64,000 bases of DNA. It comes from an uncultured Clostridia bacterium. Lineage in GTDB: Bacteria; Bacillota; Clostridia; TANB77; CAG-508. The stretch's first letter is position 1. The number at the start of each line of letters is the position of its first letter. The stretch is taken from positions 62,001 to 126,000 of the forward strand of contig CAKPCK010000002.1 in the NCBI GenBank assembly GCA_934141555.1, written 5' to 3'. Positions 24,422 to 32,739 of the stretch are shown here, piece by piece. The translations under genes and the position numbers were made by a program. A model generated the notes under the pieces. It was not told the DNA's origin, ran no database searches, and saw only the letters and a list, made by a program, of their open reading frames with translations.

Positions 24422-27284
24422 AACTTACATATAAATATTTTCCATTTGAAGCATTTTTTATATAATAATTACTTCTACCAGCACTTTCGAATATCCATTT
24501 TGATTCACTACTTGGGAATGAAGTTTCTGAAATAGTTTCATTTATTATACCACTTCCATTAGTAGAAAGTCCTTGTCCTCCACTTGAATTTGATGTAATT
24601 AAATATTCTTTATTTTCTGTAAAATTTGAAGTTTCATTGTTTATTGTTATTACAGGCGTACCTTGATTGTTATTTGATGTACCTATAATTCCATAATTTC
24701 CTCCCCCAAATACATTATTGTGTATTACTGCATTTCCATCAATTATTATATATGCTCCATCTGTTTGTCCTGCATAACCATCATTTCCATTTGCACCTCC
24801 ACAAACTGTTCCTGCATTAACTCCATATAAAACTAAATCTTTACTTGTTTCTGTTATAACTTTATTTCCATTTTCATCTATTGTATATGTTGCTCCTATA
24901 TGTGCATCACCACCAATATAAATAATTGATTCACCTGTTAATTGTCCATTATTGCTTGATGAATTTGCTGCAACACCATTAGAGCCTCCACTTATACTAT
25001 ATTTTATACATCCTCCAGTCACTTGTATTATTCTATCTCCATATGTATGTGTATATCCTGCTCCTCCAGTAATATTAATTATATTTCCACCTTTTACATA
25101 CATATATGTTTTATACATATCTGAACTTTCAACATTTAACCCACCAATTAAATTTGCAATGTCACCACCTTCAACAATTATCATTCTATCTGACTTATCA
25201 TATCCAGTTTGTCCATGTCCTCCAACATATATTCCAGCATAATTTCTTTCACTACTATCACTAGTACTTGCTGAATTAAAATAGTCTACTCCAATCGTTC
25301 CACTTTTTACATACATACTAGTAATTATAGCATTTGAATCATTATTTGTATATGGTCTATTAGTTTCTGTTGATGTTCTTGATGCTATTCTATTATAAAT
25401 TCTTAAATTATCATTATTATTTTTTATTCTATCTATATCTGATCCTAAAACAAGAGTTCCATTCGAAGTGTATGTTGAATAACTATTGTTTCCATTTGCT
25501 CTATGTAATTGTAAAGTATAGTATTTTCCAGATTCAACTACAAGTTTATATTCATTACTTGTATGATTATAATTTCCTCCTTGAACTTGTGCCCATGTAC
25601 ACCTAGCAGAACTTGTAGGTACAATCCCTCTTCCTATTCTTAAATTATACATATTTCCATACATACATGGTGATATTGAACTTGTACCATCTGTAGTTAC
25701 ATTTGCTGATGCATATGATGAATTAGAATATACATTTATGTAATCTAATTGAAGATCACTATCTAGATATGATGATGTTCCTCCAACATTCAAATATGTA
25801 CTTGAACTACCATAATTTATTCCATTATATAAACTTGTTAATGTATATGGTGTATTTGGATTTGTAATTCCACTTACATCTAATGTTCCATTCATTAATA
25901 CTACAATATTCACTTCTCTATTAGATGCATTTGTACAAGTTTTTATATTTGAATTTAATTTGCTACTAATAGTAGACCAATCGTTATATATAGGGCTTTT
26001 GATTGATTGTCCTGAATTTGAATTACTCCCTGATGAACTTACAAATATAATATTTGCTTCAATCCAATCAGGATATAAGTCTATTACGTATTTTCCAGAA
26101 TCATCTTTAATATTATTTATATTTGTTTTCAACTTTTGAACATAAGTATTTGAATTTGTACTAATATTATTTTTATATTTAGTATTGTTCGTTTTCCATC
26201 CATTGAAACCTTTTTCTAATGGCCTATTAAAAAAAGGATTATCTATTAATTCTATTTCAATATTTCCACTACTATCTACTGGTACACATTTTCTATATGA
26301 TAATAAGATTTGTTGCTCTGTATCTGACAAAGTTCCATATGGGGTATATTCACCAATAGTTAATGTTGTTTTAAATGATGTTGTATCAAATTCATAATAA
26401 TTAATATTATATATTGTATTCTGATTTGTTGATCTAAATGTAACAAAAAATGTAAATGTACAAGTATCATTATTTGATTCTAAACTTTCTGAATTATCAC
26501 CTGTTACTGTGATGATTCCATTTTCGATTTTCACATTTATTCCATTAGATGAATTTGCTTCATCTGTTCCTGTTTGATAAAAATTATTAGAAAAATCATT
26601 ATTAGGTACACTCATTTGAGCCGTCCAGCCAGACTCTGCTCTAAAGCCCGGATATAATTCTTTTAATAAATTTAAATCATTGACAGTAATTGTTATTTTA
26701 TCTGTTCTAACATAATATCTATTATATCTATTTCCATCCCATACCCATCCAGTACTTGATACATTTCCAGTTTGTGTTTTTACTATTGTTGAATCTAATG
26801 TAACATCATAATTAGTTGGCTTTTGGAATTCAGTCAAATCATAATCATATCCATAATAATTTATTGTAATATCTTTTAAATTACTATCATTATATTTATT
26901 TGAATTCTTTTTTTCAGAATATTTCTCTGTATAATTCAATCCAAGATAATAATTCTTATCTGAATCATAATCATCAATTTCTAATTTTGTATTTGGTCCA
27001 CCTATAACAACTGAATCATCCGTAGCTGTTTCAGATACAAAACTTTCAATTCCTTTTTTTTCTTCAAGTAACAAATATGATTTTAAATTTTTTACTGTAA
27101 ATGTTATTTTATCTTTTTCTTCTTTTATTTTTACTTGTCCCTGAATTTGATTATCTTCAATTTCAAGAACTGTATATTTTACTCCTTGATTAACTGACAT
27201 TTCTATTTGTAATTTTTGTTCATATTTTTGATAATCATATTTTTCATTTTCTGTTGTTAATTCTATATTATAATTTCCGAACAA
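24378..27284 (-). CDS. Central part of the giant surface protein (frameshifted at both ends)
   Basis: An open frame of 968 residues whose only upstream initiator is a TTG at 27284 with no ribosome binding site. The frame is open back to a TAG near 27323, so it joins naturally onto the N-terminal frame by a +1 shift in 27268-27284. It then leaves frame again at about 24401, where a lectin-like segment (YYIKNASNGKYLYVSYVSQSGG) should continue as GGGNRGYTG in the next frame. Contents are beta-rich modules, a cysteine-containing InlB-repeat-like stretch (FNGWKTNNTKY), and solenoid rungs with VKGGNIINITGGAG and VFGGGNYG patterns. It is presumably extracellular. It is best treated as part of one locus spanning 19190-28137 (about 3,000 residues), not a separate gene. 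Confidence 0.65.
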   Translation of the reverse strand: MFGNYNIELTTENEKYDYQKYEQKLQIEMSVNQGVKYTVLEIEDNQIQGQVKIKEEKDKITFTVKNLKSYLLLEEKKGIESFVSETATDDSVVIGGPNTKLEIDDYDSDKNYYLGLNYTEKYSEKKNSNKYNDSNLKDITINYYGYDYDLTEFQKPTNYDVTLDSTIVKTQTGNVSSTGWVWDGNRYNRYYVRTDKITITVNDLNLLKELYPGFRAESGWTAQMSVPNNDFSNNFYQTGTDEANSSNGINVKIENGIITVTGDNSESLESNNDTCTFTFFVTFRSTNQNTIYNINYYEFDTTSFKTTLTIGEYTPYGTLSDTEQQILLSYRKCVPVDSSGNIEIELIDNPFFNRPLEKGFNGWKTNNTKYKNNISTNSNTYVQKLKTNINNIKDDSGKYVIDLYPDWIEANIIFVSSSGSNSNSGQSIKSPIYNDWSTISSKLNSNIKTCTNASNREVNIVVLMNGTLDVSGITNPNTPYTLTSLYNGINYGSSSTYLNVGGTSSYLDSDLQLDYINVYSNSSYASANVTTDGTSSISPCMYGNMYNLRIGRGIVPTSSARCTWAQVQGGNYNHTSNEYKLVVESGKYYTLQLHRANGNNSYSTYTSNGTLVLGSDIDRIKNNNDNLRIYNRIASRTSTETNRPYTNNDSNAIITSMYVKSGTIGVDYFNSASTSDSSERNYAGIYVGGHGQTGYDKSDRMIIVEGGDIANLIGGLNVESSDMYKTYMYVKGGNIINITGGAGYTHTYGDRIIQVTGGCIKYSISGGSNGVAANSSSNNGQLTGESIIYIGGDAHIGATYTIDENGNKVITETSKDLVLYGVNAGTVCGGANGNDGYAGQTDGAYIIIDGNAVIHNNVFGGGNYGIIGTSNNNQGTPVITINNETSNFTENKEYLITSNSSGGQGLSTNGSGIINETISETSFPSSESKWIFESAGRSNYYIKNASNGKYLYVSYVSQSGGRRLGRWK

Positions 27285-28137
27285 GTAACATATTTGAATA
27301 ATTTCTTGATATTTCTTCTTCTAAACCAGATACATCTATTTCTGTTACATTTATTTGTGTATTTTCTGGCATATATCCTAACACAGCCACTAATTCATAA
27401 TTATCTTCATCTTTATATGCTACTTTTTTACTATAAAATATTTTTCCTTCAATTTCTATAGTATCATATATTACCTCAAAATTAATTGTTTTATTTTCTA
27501 TTTCTTCTTGAGTTAAATATATTTTTTCTCCTGGAAGTTTTTCAACTACTGTATTATTTATTTGATTTTCTTCTGCATTAGTATTTTGGGTTTCTGTACT
27601 TTCTGATTTCGTACTTTCAGTTTTTGTACTTTCTGTTTTTGTGCTTTCTGTTTTTGTACTTTCTGTTTTCGTACTTTCTGTTTTTGTGCTTTCCGTTTTT
27701 GTGCTTTCTGTTTTTGTATTTTCTGTTTTTGTACTTTCTGTTTTCGTACTTTCTGTTTTTGTATTTTCTGTTTTTGTACTTTCTGTTTTTGTACTTTCTG
27801 TTTTTGTACTCTCTGTTTTCGTATCTTCTGTTTTCGCACTTTCTGTTTTCGTACTTTCTGTTTCATCATTAATAATATCTTTTTTAGTTATAATATATTT
27901 ACTAACTTTTTTTTCATTTGCAAATTCTGGCAATATAATCTCCATTCCATTCTCACCATCATTTGTTGCTAAAATGGTGGTTTTCTCATCATTAGCCATT
28001 TTATTTAAATCACTAAAATTTGCCGTTATTTCTATTTGCTTATTTGCTTTAGAGCTCATAAATGCCTTTAATCCAACAATTATTAATATTATTAAAATAA
28101 TTAAAATTACTATATATTTTTTACTTGTTTTTTTCAT
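27268..28137 (-). CDS. N-terminal part of the giant surface protein: signal anchor and KTEST-repeat stalk
   Basis: A 289-residue frame. It begins with a classic signal/anchor (MKKTSKKY, then a hydrophobic core to about residue 26) and a short beta-rich segment. A tandem repeat of the pentapeptide TESTK runs from about residues 93 to 187 (17 clear units and 2 degenerate). A second beta segment (INFEVIYDTIEIEG) ends abruptly at NMLLVRKL. Removing one base near 27277 would let the chain continue as NMLLFGNYNIELTTENE into the 968-residue frame, which is why I consider it the same gene. It lies 14 bp after the 523-residue coiled-coil gene. The repeat stalk is likely extended, and its length could vary by slippage. 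Confidence 0.7.
   Translation of the reverse strand: MKKTSKKYIVILIILIILIIVGLKAFMSSKANKQIEITANFSDLNKMANDEKTTILATNDGENGMEIILPEFANEKKVSKYIITKKDIINDETESTKTESAKTEDTKTESTKTESTKTESTKTENTKTESTKTESTKTENTKTESTKTESTKTESTKTESTKTESTKTESTKTESTKSESTETQNTNAEENQINNTVVEKLPGEKIYLTQEEIENKTINFEVIYDTIEIEGKIFYSKKVAYKDEDNYELVAVLGYMPENTQINVTEIDVSGLEEEISRNYSNMLLVRKL
27577..27861 (-). repeat. 15-bp minisatellite encoding the TESTK stalk
   Basis: About 19 tandem copies of a 15-bp unit (plus strand ACTTTCTGTTTTTGT with T/C changes) encode TESTK with occasional TENTK, TESAK and TEDTK. Since the unit length is a multiple of three, copy-number change preserves the frame. All six frames stay largely open here, which creates false reading frames. 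Confidence 0.9.
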
Positions 28138-28151
28138 CTATAAAATCTCCA

Positions 28152-29723
28152 TCATAATTTTAACATCTTCTTTATTTCGCAAAATTGTTCTATTTGTTTA
28201 ATATCTATATTTGCATTTTTCAAATTAATTGAAATTTGAATATTTTTTAATTTTGTAATATATGAATCTATTTCATTTGGTGACATATCTTCTTTTTCAA
28301 TATTAAAACCTAATAATTTATATCTATCTTTTATAACAATTGCTATATCATTTTCATCTAAAATATTTGTATTAGTTATTATTGTATTATATGGGTTTTC
28401 TAAAAATCTACCAAGCTTATTTATTTTTTCATCTATCCCCTCTTGAGTTATATCTTCAAAATTCTGTATAATTATTGTTGTTAGATAAAAATAATATGAA
28501 TAAGCTAATTTCAATACATCATATATTGATGAATTATCATTTAAATTTGAATAAATCTTACTATAAAATTTATTCAATTCTAATGTTTTATATTTATCAC
28601 TTAAATTCTGTATAACATCTTTTATTTCAGGTGTTTGCTTATAACTTACCTTTTTTACTCTAAATAGCCCTTTTCTAATCACTTTTTTATTTAATGTGTG
28701 CAACTTTTTCTCTAATTTATCTATTTCCTTTTTTGTTATTTCATAAGATTTCTTATATTTTTCTTTGTCTTTATAATATTTTTTTATATCATCAACTATA
28801 AACTTGAATTCATTATAATTTTGATATTCATATAAGCTATTCAAACATTTGTTGATATTCTCTTGAGTTTCTTTATTCTCTTCTATTTCATTAGCAATTT
28901 CTTTTGATAATACTTTTTGAATATTTGCTTTTATTTTTTCATTTGAAAAATCTTTAATATTTAGTTTTCCATTTATAAATTCATTTTTTAATGTTTGTGG
29001 ATTATTATCATTTTTTTCCATTAACATTTTTCTTACTTCTATGTCTTTTCTCTTTATTTCTTTTTGATTTATATTGAATTGTTTTATTTTTTCATTTTTT
29101 TCATTTTCGAAATATTTATCTATCATTTGCTTTTTTTCTAAATAAATATGTCTTAAATTTAATTCTATATGTTTAATAATTTCAGGACATTTCCAGTATA
29201 TTTCTTCAAATATTTCTTTTAATTTATCTGAATTTATATTTTCTTTAGTCATTTCTTGAAAAAAAACTTTCATATATTCTTGACTATATATACTATATTT
29301 AAAATCATCTATTGTTATTATAATACCTACTGTTTTAAACTTATTTATACATTGTTTAATTTGTTCATTTATATTCTCAAGATTGTCTTTATAATACCTT
29401 GATATTATATATATTGATTTATCAAGTTCCATTTTTTCAAAAGAAGTTTTGTCATCATCTAATATCTTTAAAATATATTTTATTGATTCTATTCTTTTTT
29501 CTAAATTTTCTACTTCTTTATCTTCTTCTATATTTATAAATTTCTGATATTTTTTCTGTAATTTTCCAGCAATCTCTTCTTTATATTGTTGATATTCTTC
29601 TTCTAATTCTTCAACTTTCTTTTGATAAATTTTTTTGTTTTTTATGTTGTTTTGTGGCATGGTAGACAATACTTGCTTACTTGCATCAATTTTATCTATT
29701 ATTTCTTTTGATTTTTTTGACAT
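28152..29723 (-). CDS. Large cytoplasmic coiled-coil/helical protein of unknown function
   Basis: A 523-residue protein I do not recognise. It is very rich in Lys, Glu, Ile and Asn with long predicted coiled coils (about residues 30-90 and 270-350, for example KKVEELEEEYQQYKEEI and EIDKLEKKLHTLNKKV). It has no signal peptide, no clear membrane helix and no nucleotide-binding motif. GGAGG 7 nt before the ATG overlaps the stop of a 34-codon reading frame upstream, and the giant surface protein gene follows 14 bp downstream, so these form one operon. A cytoplasmic adaptor for secretion or display of the surface protein is a reasonable guess, no more. Confidence 0.75.
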   Translation of the reverse strand: MSKKSKEIIDKIDASKQVLSTMPQNNIKNKKIYQKKVEELEEEYQQYKEEIAGKLQKKYQKFINIEEDKEVENLEKRIESIKYILKILDDDKTSFEKMELDKSIYIISRYYKDNLENINEQIKQCINKFKTVGIIITIDDFKYSIYSQEYMKVFFQEMTKENINSDKLKEIFEEIYWKCPEIIKHIELNLRHIYLEKKQMIDKYFENEKNEKIKQFNINQKEIKRKDIEVRKMLMEKNDNNPQTLKNEFINGKLNIKDFSNEKIKANIQKVLSKEIANEIEENKETQENINKCLNSLYEYQNYNEFKFIVDDIKKYYKDKEKYKKSYEITKKEIDKLEKKLHTLNKKVIRKGLFRVKKVSYKQTPEIKDVIQNLSDKYKTLELNKFYSKIYSNLNDNSSIYDVLKLAYSYYFYLTTIIIQNFEDITQEGIDEKINKLGRFLENPYNTIITNTNILDENDIAIVIKDRYKLLGFNIEKEDMSPNEIDSYITKLKNIQISINLKNANIDIKQIEQFCEIKKMLKL

Positions 29724-29734
29724 TCCAAGGCCTC

Positions 29735-29839
29735 CTATTTTTCATTTTTCTTATGTTCTTTATCTAAAAATTTTAAAAAGTCATCTACCTTTTTATAAAT
29801 TTCAATTAATTCTTCTGTTTCTAAATTATTAAAATTCAT
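29735..29839 (-). CDS. Small 34-residue acidic/basic helical protein
   Basis: A short frame starts at the ATG at 29839 behind AAAGGA (11 nt) and reads MNFNNLETEELIEIYKKV, then DDFLKFLDKEHKKNEK, then TAG. The stop overlaps the GGAGG of the 523-residue gene, a normal coupling arrangement. The predicted single amphipathic helix may be a small partner protein, or the frame may be a translated leader. It is the first gene after the promoter at 29890-29918. Confidence 0.6.
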   Translation of the reverse strand: MNFNNLETEELIEIYKKVDDFLKFLDKEHKKNEK

Positions 29840-29889
29840 TTTTTCATCTGTCCTTTCGTATTTATTTTTTCGACTTTTATAGTAATTTT

Positions 29890-29918
29890 ATAATATCATA
29901 AACGTAAAAAAATGTCTA
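29890..29918 (-). promoter_or_regulatory. Promoter of the giant surface protein operon
   Basis: On the minus strand TAGACA (29918-29913), a 17-bp spacer and TATTAT (29895-29890). Confidence 0.5.
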
Positions 29919-29973
29919 TTAGTTTCAGAATTTTTTAGTTAATTTTTAAGCTTATATAAATTTATAGAAACAA

Positions 29974-29999
29974 AAAAAAGCAGAAAATTCTGCTTTTTT
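29974..29999 (-). terminator. Terminator of the 354-residue subunit gene
   Basis: Arms AAAAAAGCAGAA and TTCTGCTTTTTT with a 2-nt loop lie 5 bp past the stop codon. Confidence 0.85.
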
Positions 30000-30004
30000 A
30001 TTTT

Positions 30005-31069
30005 TTATGCATCTGGTAATTTAAATTCTAATTTAAATGTTATATCAGATCCTGATACTGTATCTTCACAGTCAATATCTTGACCTTCAACCCACATATA
30101 AACTCTAACTTTTGTAACACCTTGAGCTAATGAGAATATATTAGCTGTATCTGTCATTGCTGTTGGAGTTGCTGTTGTTGTAACTGATGAGAAATTTGTT
30201 GAATCTTTACCAGTCATTGCTGTTTTTAAATTAACTGCATTGTCAGTAGTAATTGCTTGTTTTAATCCCCAATATGTCATTTTAGCTGGAGATGTTTGTG
30301 TTAATGTTAATCCATAGTTTGTACCAACTCTAACTGCTGTAGCATTGTGTGAATCTGCATTTGGTTCCCAGAATGTTGTTGTTTTTACTGCATTTGCATT
30401 TGCTGTTGCCCCATCTGCACCTAATGCTCCATCATCTGTTTCGCCAAGTGATAATGCTCCTTTTTGTGCTTGATATGTAGAGGCATCTGCATCTGCAGGT
30501 GATATTCCTTCTTTTAAGAATGCAACTCTTGCTGCATTTTGTAGTCCTTCTACACCTATTTTTTTAGTTGTATTAAATGTAACTGTTGAATTTTCTCCTA
30601 ATATAATATTAGGTTGATCATTATTAACTTTTAAAAATATATCAAAAGCAACAAATTTTCCTGTTGCAGTATTTCCATTTTCTTTTTTCTCTGTACCTGT
30701 TAAATCAGTAGCTGTTAATGTGTAATTACCACCAGCATCTGATGTGACTGAACCATAGAACATATTTAATTTTCCATCTGCAACCTTTCCTATTGTTGAT
30801 ACTGGTTCTAGATTATCTGGAATTTGGTTTGTATCTCCTGTATATCCTGCTAGTAAATCATCTAATGTTAAAATTGATTTCCAATCAGTACCATTTGCTG
30901 ATATTTGTAAACCATTTTGTGCTTCGATATGTACATCGATATCACTAACTGTTACAACCTTGTTTGCAGTGAACCAAGCATATGTTGATGCTGTTAATAA
31001 GGCTGCTAGCAATAATAATATTAATATTGCTGATTTTAAGTCAAATTTTCTTTTTGTTTTTTTACTCAT
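30005..31069 (-). CDS. Major TasA-like SipW-dependent fibre subunit
   Basis: A 354-residue secreted protein with a typical SipW-class signal peptide: MSKKTKRKFDLK, a hydrophobic core (13-24), then TASTYAWFTANKVVTVSDID. The mature part is rich in Ala, Thr, Asp and Gly and has beta character, ending in DITFKLEFKLPDA. It has its own consensus promoter, an upstream 11-bp-phased operator array, a structured leader, a strong AAGGAG site and an efficient terminator. Codon and residue choice is less extreme in AT than in its neighbours. Together these features suggest the most abundant subunit of the locus. Filament formation by donor-strand exchange, as in TasA, is inferred from the family and not visible directly. 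Confidence 0.85.
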   Translation of the reverse strand: MSKKTKRKFDLKSAILILLLLAALLTASTYAWFTANKVVTVSDIDVHIEAQNGLQISANGTDWKSILTLDDLLAGYTGDTNQIPDNLEPVSTIGKVADGKLNMFYGSVTSDAGGNYTLTATDLTGTEKKENGNTATGKFVAFDIFLKVNNDQPNIILGENSTVTFNTTKKIGVEGLQNAARVAFLKEGISPADADASTYQAQKGALSLGETDDGALGADGATANANAVKTTTFWEPNADSHNATAVRVGTNYGLTLTQTSPAKMTYWGLKQAITTDNAVNLKTAMTGKDSTNFSSVTTTATPTAMTDTANIFSLAQGVTKVRVYMWVEGQDIDCEDTVSGSDITFKLEFKLPDA

Positions 31070-31090
31070 TTTTCCTCTTCTCCTTATAAA

Positions 31091-31135
31091 TATACTTAGG
31101 TTTTTTTGGTTTAACCTATAAACCTGTCAAGTATA
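31091..31135 (-). promoter_or_regulatory. Structured 5' leader hairpin of the major subunit mRNA
   Basis: Outer arms TATACTT (31091-31097) and AAGTATA (31129-31135) and inner arms AGGTT and AACCT form a 12-bp stem with a 3-nt bulge. It sits just upstream of the ribosome binding site and may stabilise the mRNA or regulate translation. Confidence 0.5.
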
Positions 31136-31173
31136 ACTTTTTTCATTAGTTGTACTTCAAAATTATTACTTAA

Positions 31174-31202
31174 AGAATATCATATCATTTTTTTAATGTC
31201 AA
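31174..31202 (-). promoter_or_regulatory. Promoter of the major subunit gene
   Basis: On the minus strand TTGACA (31202-31197), a 17-bp spacer and TATTCT (31179-31174). This gives a leader of about 100 nt. Confidence 0.7.
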
Positions 31203-31227
31203 TATTTGTTGTAAAAAGTAATACAAT

Positions 31228-31285
31228 TGTAATTTATGTATTTTTTTGTAATATTTGTGTAACACTTATGTAATATTTATGAAAC
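31228..31285. promoter_or_regulatory. Tandem TGTAA boxes with exact 11-bp period upstream of the promoter
   Basis: TGTAAT at 31247, TGTAAC at 31258, TGTAAT at 31269 and TGAAAC at 31280 recur every 11 bp. Further boxes lie at 31228 (TGTAAT) and 31237 (TGTATT). The array lies 26-83 bp upstream of the -35, a typical activator position. Confidence 0.6.
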
Positions 31286-31293
31286 ATTATGTT

Positions 31294-32031
31294 TTATTTT
31301 TCCCCTTGAGCAATATGTTCTTCTGTTATATCCATATGCATTTTCATTTCTCCACCAATTAAATTGTCTAAACATTCTGGATCATCCCCTTCAATAAATA
31401 CTACTATTGTAAATTTATCAACTTCTCCAGGTTGAAAATCCTTTCTTTGTTCAACTGCAACTTCTTTATCTGAATAAAACATTTTGGTTCCAGGCTCTGC
31501 TTCACCAGTTTTACTACTTGCTTTTGCATAAACTGTTTGCTCATCATTTCTATATAACATTACTCTTATTGCTTCATCAGCATTTTTTATTACATCATCA
31601 ATAATAATTTCATACCAATAATTTATAACATCACTTCCCTTATTTTTTATATAGAAACTATATGCTAAATAATTATCACCATTATGGCTTCCTTCACCTT
31701 GCTTATTTATATCTTGAGGAATCCATTTTATTGAAATATTATCAATAAATTCTGCTTTTTTGGCTTTTAAAATTCTTTTATCTTCATCACCATCTTTTTC
31801 ATACATAATAAGTCCACTTTTTTGAGCGAATGCAGGATCTAATGAAACTGTAAAATCTCCTCCTTCATAAAATGCTGTCAAAAGAAAATATATTATAATT
31901 AAAAACAATGCCATTATTATCAGTCCGAGTTTTATTGCATTTATTTTTATATCTCTTTCTCTAATTTTTTGTGAATTTAATTTTACACTCTCAAAACTTT
32001 CTCTTTTTTTGCTATTATCTTTTGGCGACAT
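31294..32031 (-). CDS. Membrane-anchored TasA-like surface protein with cytoplasmic tail
   Basis: A 245-residue protein with an unusually long charged N-terminus (residues 1-29, KKRESFESVKLNSQKIRERD), a hydrophobic helix (about 31-52) and then FYEGGDFTVSL, leading into an extracytoplasmic domain of about 190 residues with beta character (YLAYSFYIKNKGSDVINYWYEI) and a C-terminal MHMDITEEH. The domain resembles the small SipW-dependent subunits, but the signal lacks a clear cleavage site. It may remain as a membrane anchor or base for the filament. The gene is divergent from the 197-residue subunit gene at 32131 and is followed by the regulatory array of the major subunit. AAAGGAG supports the start. 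Confidence 0.7.
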   Translation of the reverse strand: MSPKDNSKKRESFESVKLNSQKIRERDIKINAIKLGLIIMALFLIIIYFLLTAFYEGGDFTVSLDPAFAQKSGLIMYEKDGDEDKRILKAKKAEFIDNISIKWIPQDINKQGEGSHNGDNYLAYSFYIKNKGSDVINYWYEIIIDDVIKNADEAIRVMLYRNDEQTVYAKASSKTGEAEPGTKMFYSDKEVAVEQRKDFQPGEVDKFTIVVFIEGDDPECLDNLIGGEMKMHMDITEEHIAQGEK

Positions 32032-32075
32032 AGTATTTTTCTCCTTTCTCTATTATATTTTTAATTAATAATCTA

Positions 32076-32104
32076 TTGCTTTATATTTTATCATATGTTA
32101 AAAT
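32076..32104 (+). promoter_or_regulatory. Promoter of the 197-residue subunit gene
   Basis: TTGCTT (32076-32081), a 17-bp spacer and TAAAAT (32099-32104), with TG two bases upstream of the -10. Confidence 0.4.
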
Positions 32105-32130
32105 GTAAAAAAAACTAAAGAGGATTTTAT

Positions 32131-32724
32131 ATGAAAAATAAGAAAAAATTTATGTTATTATTAATTGGAATATTTATATGTTTACTTTTATTTTCTATAA
32201 TACAAATTTATGCAAAATATTTAACCTCTTCAACAGGTAAAACAAATTTAACAATTGCAAAATGGAATATAATCGTAAATAAAAAATCTATTAAAAATAA
32301 TTCAGATATATCTTCAGAAATCGTTCCTGTTTTTGAGGGTAATGATAATATATCGGCTGGAATTATTGCTCCAACAGCAACAGGATATTTTGATTTAGAT
32401 TTCGACTTTAAAGATGCTGATGTATCTTTTAAATATGAAATAAATGTTTCAGCAGCTGAAAACAGTTCTGTACAAGATCTTGTCGCAACAGGTTATTCAA
32501 TCGATAATGGCGAAACTATTAATTTTGATACTTTTAATCAAACAATCTCTGATACAATATTATTAAGTTCTGACATTAAGCAAAGAAAAATTAGAGTTTA
32601 TATTCTTTGGAATGATGATGCTAAAACAGAAACAATGTCTAATGAAGATGATACTGCTTCTGCAATATTTGATACCCCTGCACTATTATCAGTTAATATA
32701 TCTTTTACACAAGTAGCAGAATAA
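32131..32724 (+). CDS. SipW-dependent secreted subunit
   Basis: A 197-residue protein with signal segment MKNKKKF, a hydrophobic core (8-27) and then IYAKYLTSSTGKTNLTIAKW. The mature domain contains WNIIVNKKSI and IIAPTATGYFDLDF, closely parallel to WNIIVNDVDI and IAPGLTGSFKISI in the 210-residue protein at 39800, so the two are paralogues about 7 kb apart. It is one of few plus-strand genes in this locus. It ends in a hairpin shared with the convergent neighbour. Its place as a minor or capping subunit is speculative. Confidence 0.78.
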   Translation: MKNKKKFMLLLIGIFICLLLFSIIQIYAKYLTSSTGKTNLTIAKWNIIVNKKSIKNNSDISSEIVPVFEGNDNISAGIIAPTATGYFDLDFDFKDADVSFKYEINVSAAENSSVQDLVATGYSIDNGETINFDTFNQTISDTILLSSDIKQRKIRVYILWNDDAKTETMSNEDDTASAIFDTPALLSVNISFTQVAE

Positions 32725-32739
32725 ATAAATTATTCTGCT
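32715..32739 (+). terminator. Hairpin shared by two convergent subunit genes
   Basis: Arms AGCAGAATAA (32715-32724) and TTATTCTGCT (32730-32739) with loop ATAAA. Each arm carries the stop codon of one gene and encodes Ala-Glu-stop for it. A T-run follows on the plus strand only. Confidence 0.65.

Noticed and set aside
24378..27284. Programmed ribosomal frameshifting joining the three giant-protein frames
   Set aside because: No slippery heptamer or stimulatory hairpin is evident at either join. A simple single-base insertion or assembly error explains both.
27577..27861. CRISPR-like tandem array
   Set aside because: The 15-bp units are contiguous with no unique spacers and encode a regular peptide; there are no cas genes.
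27577..28201. Long open frames on the plus strand and in a second minus frame across the TESTK repeat (for example a hydrophobic LSVFV repeat protein)
   Set aside because: They come from the 15-bp repeat, which has no stop codon in any frame. The minus frame with a signal peptide and good flanks is the coding one.
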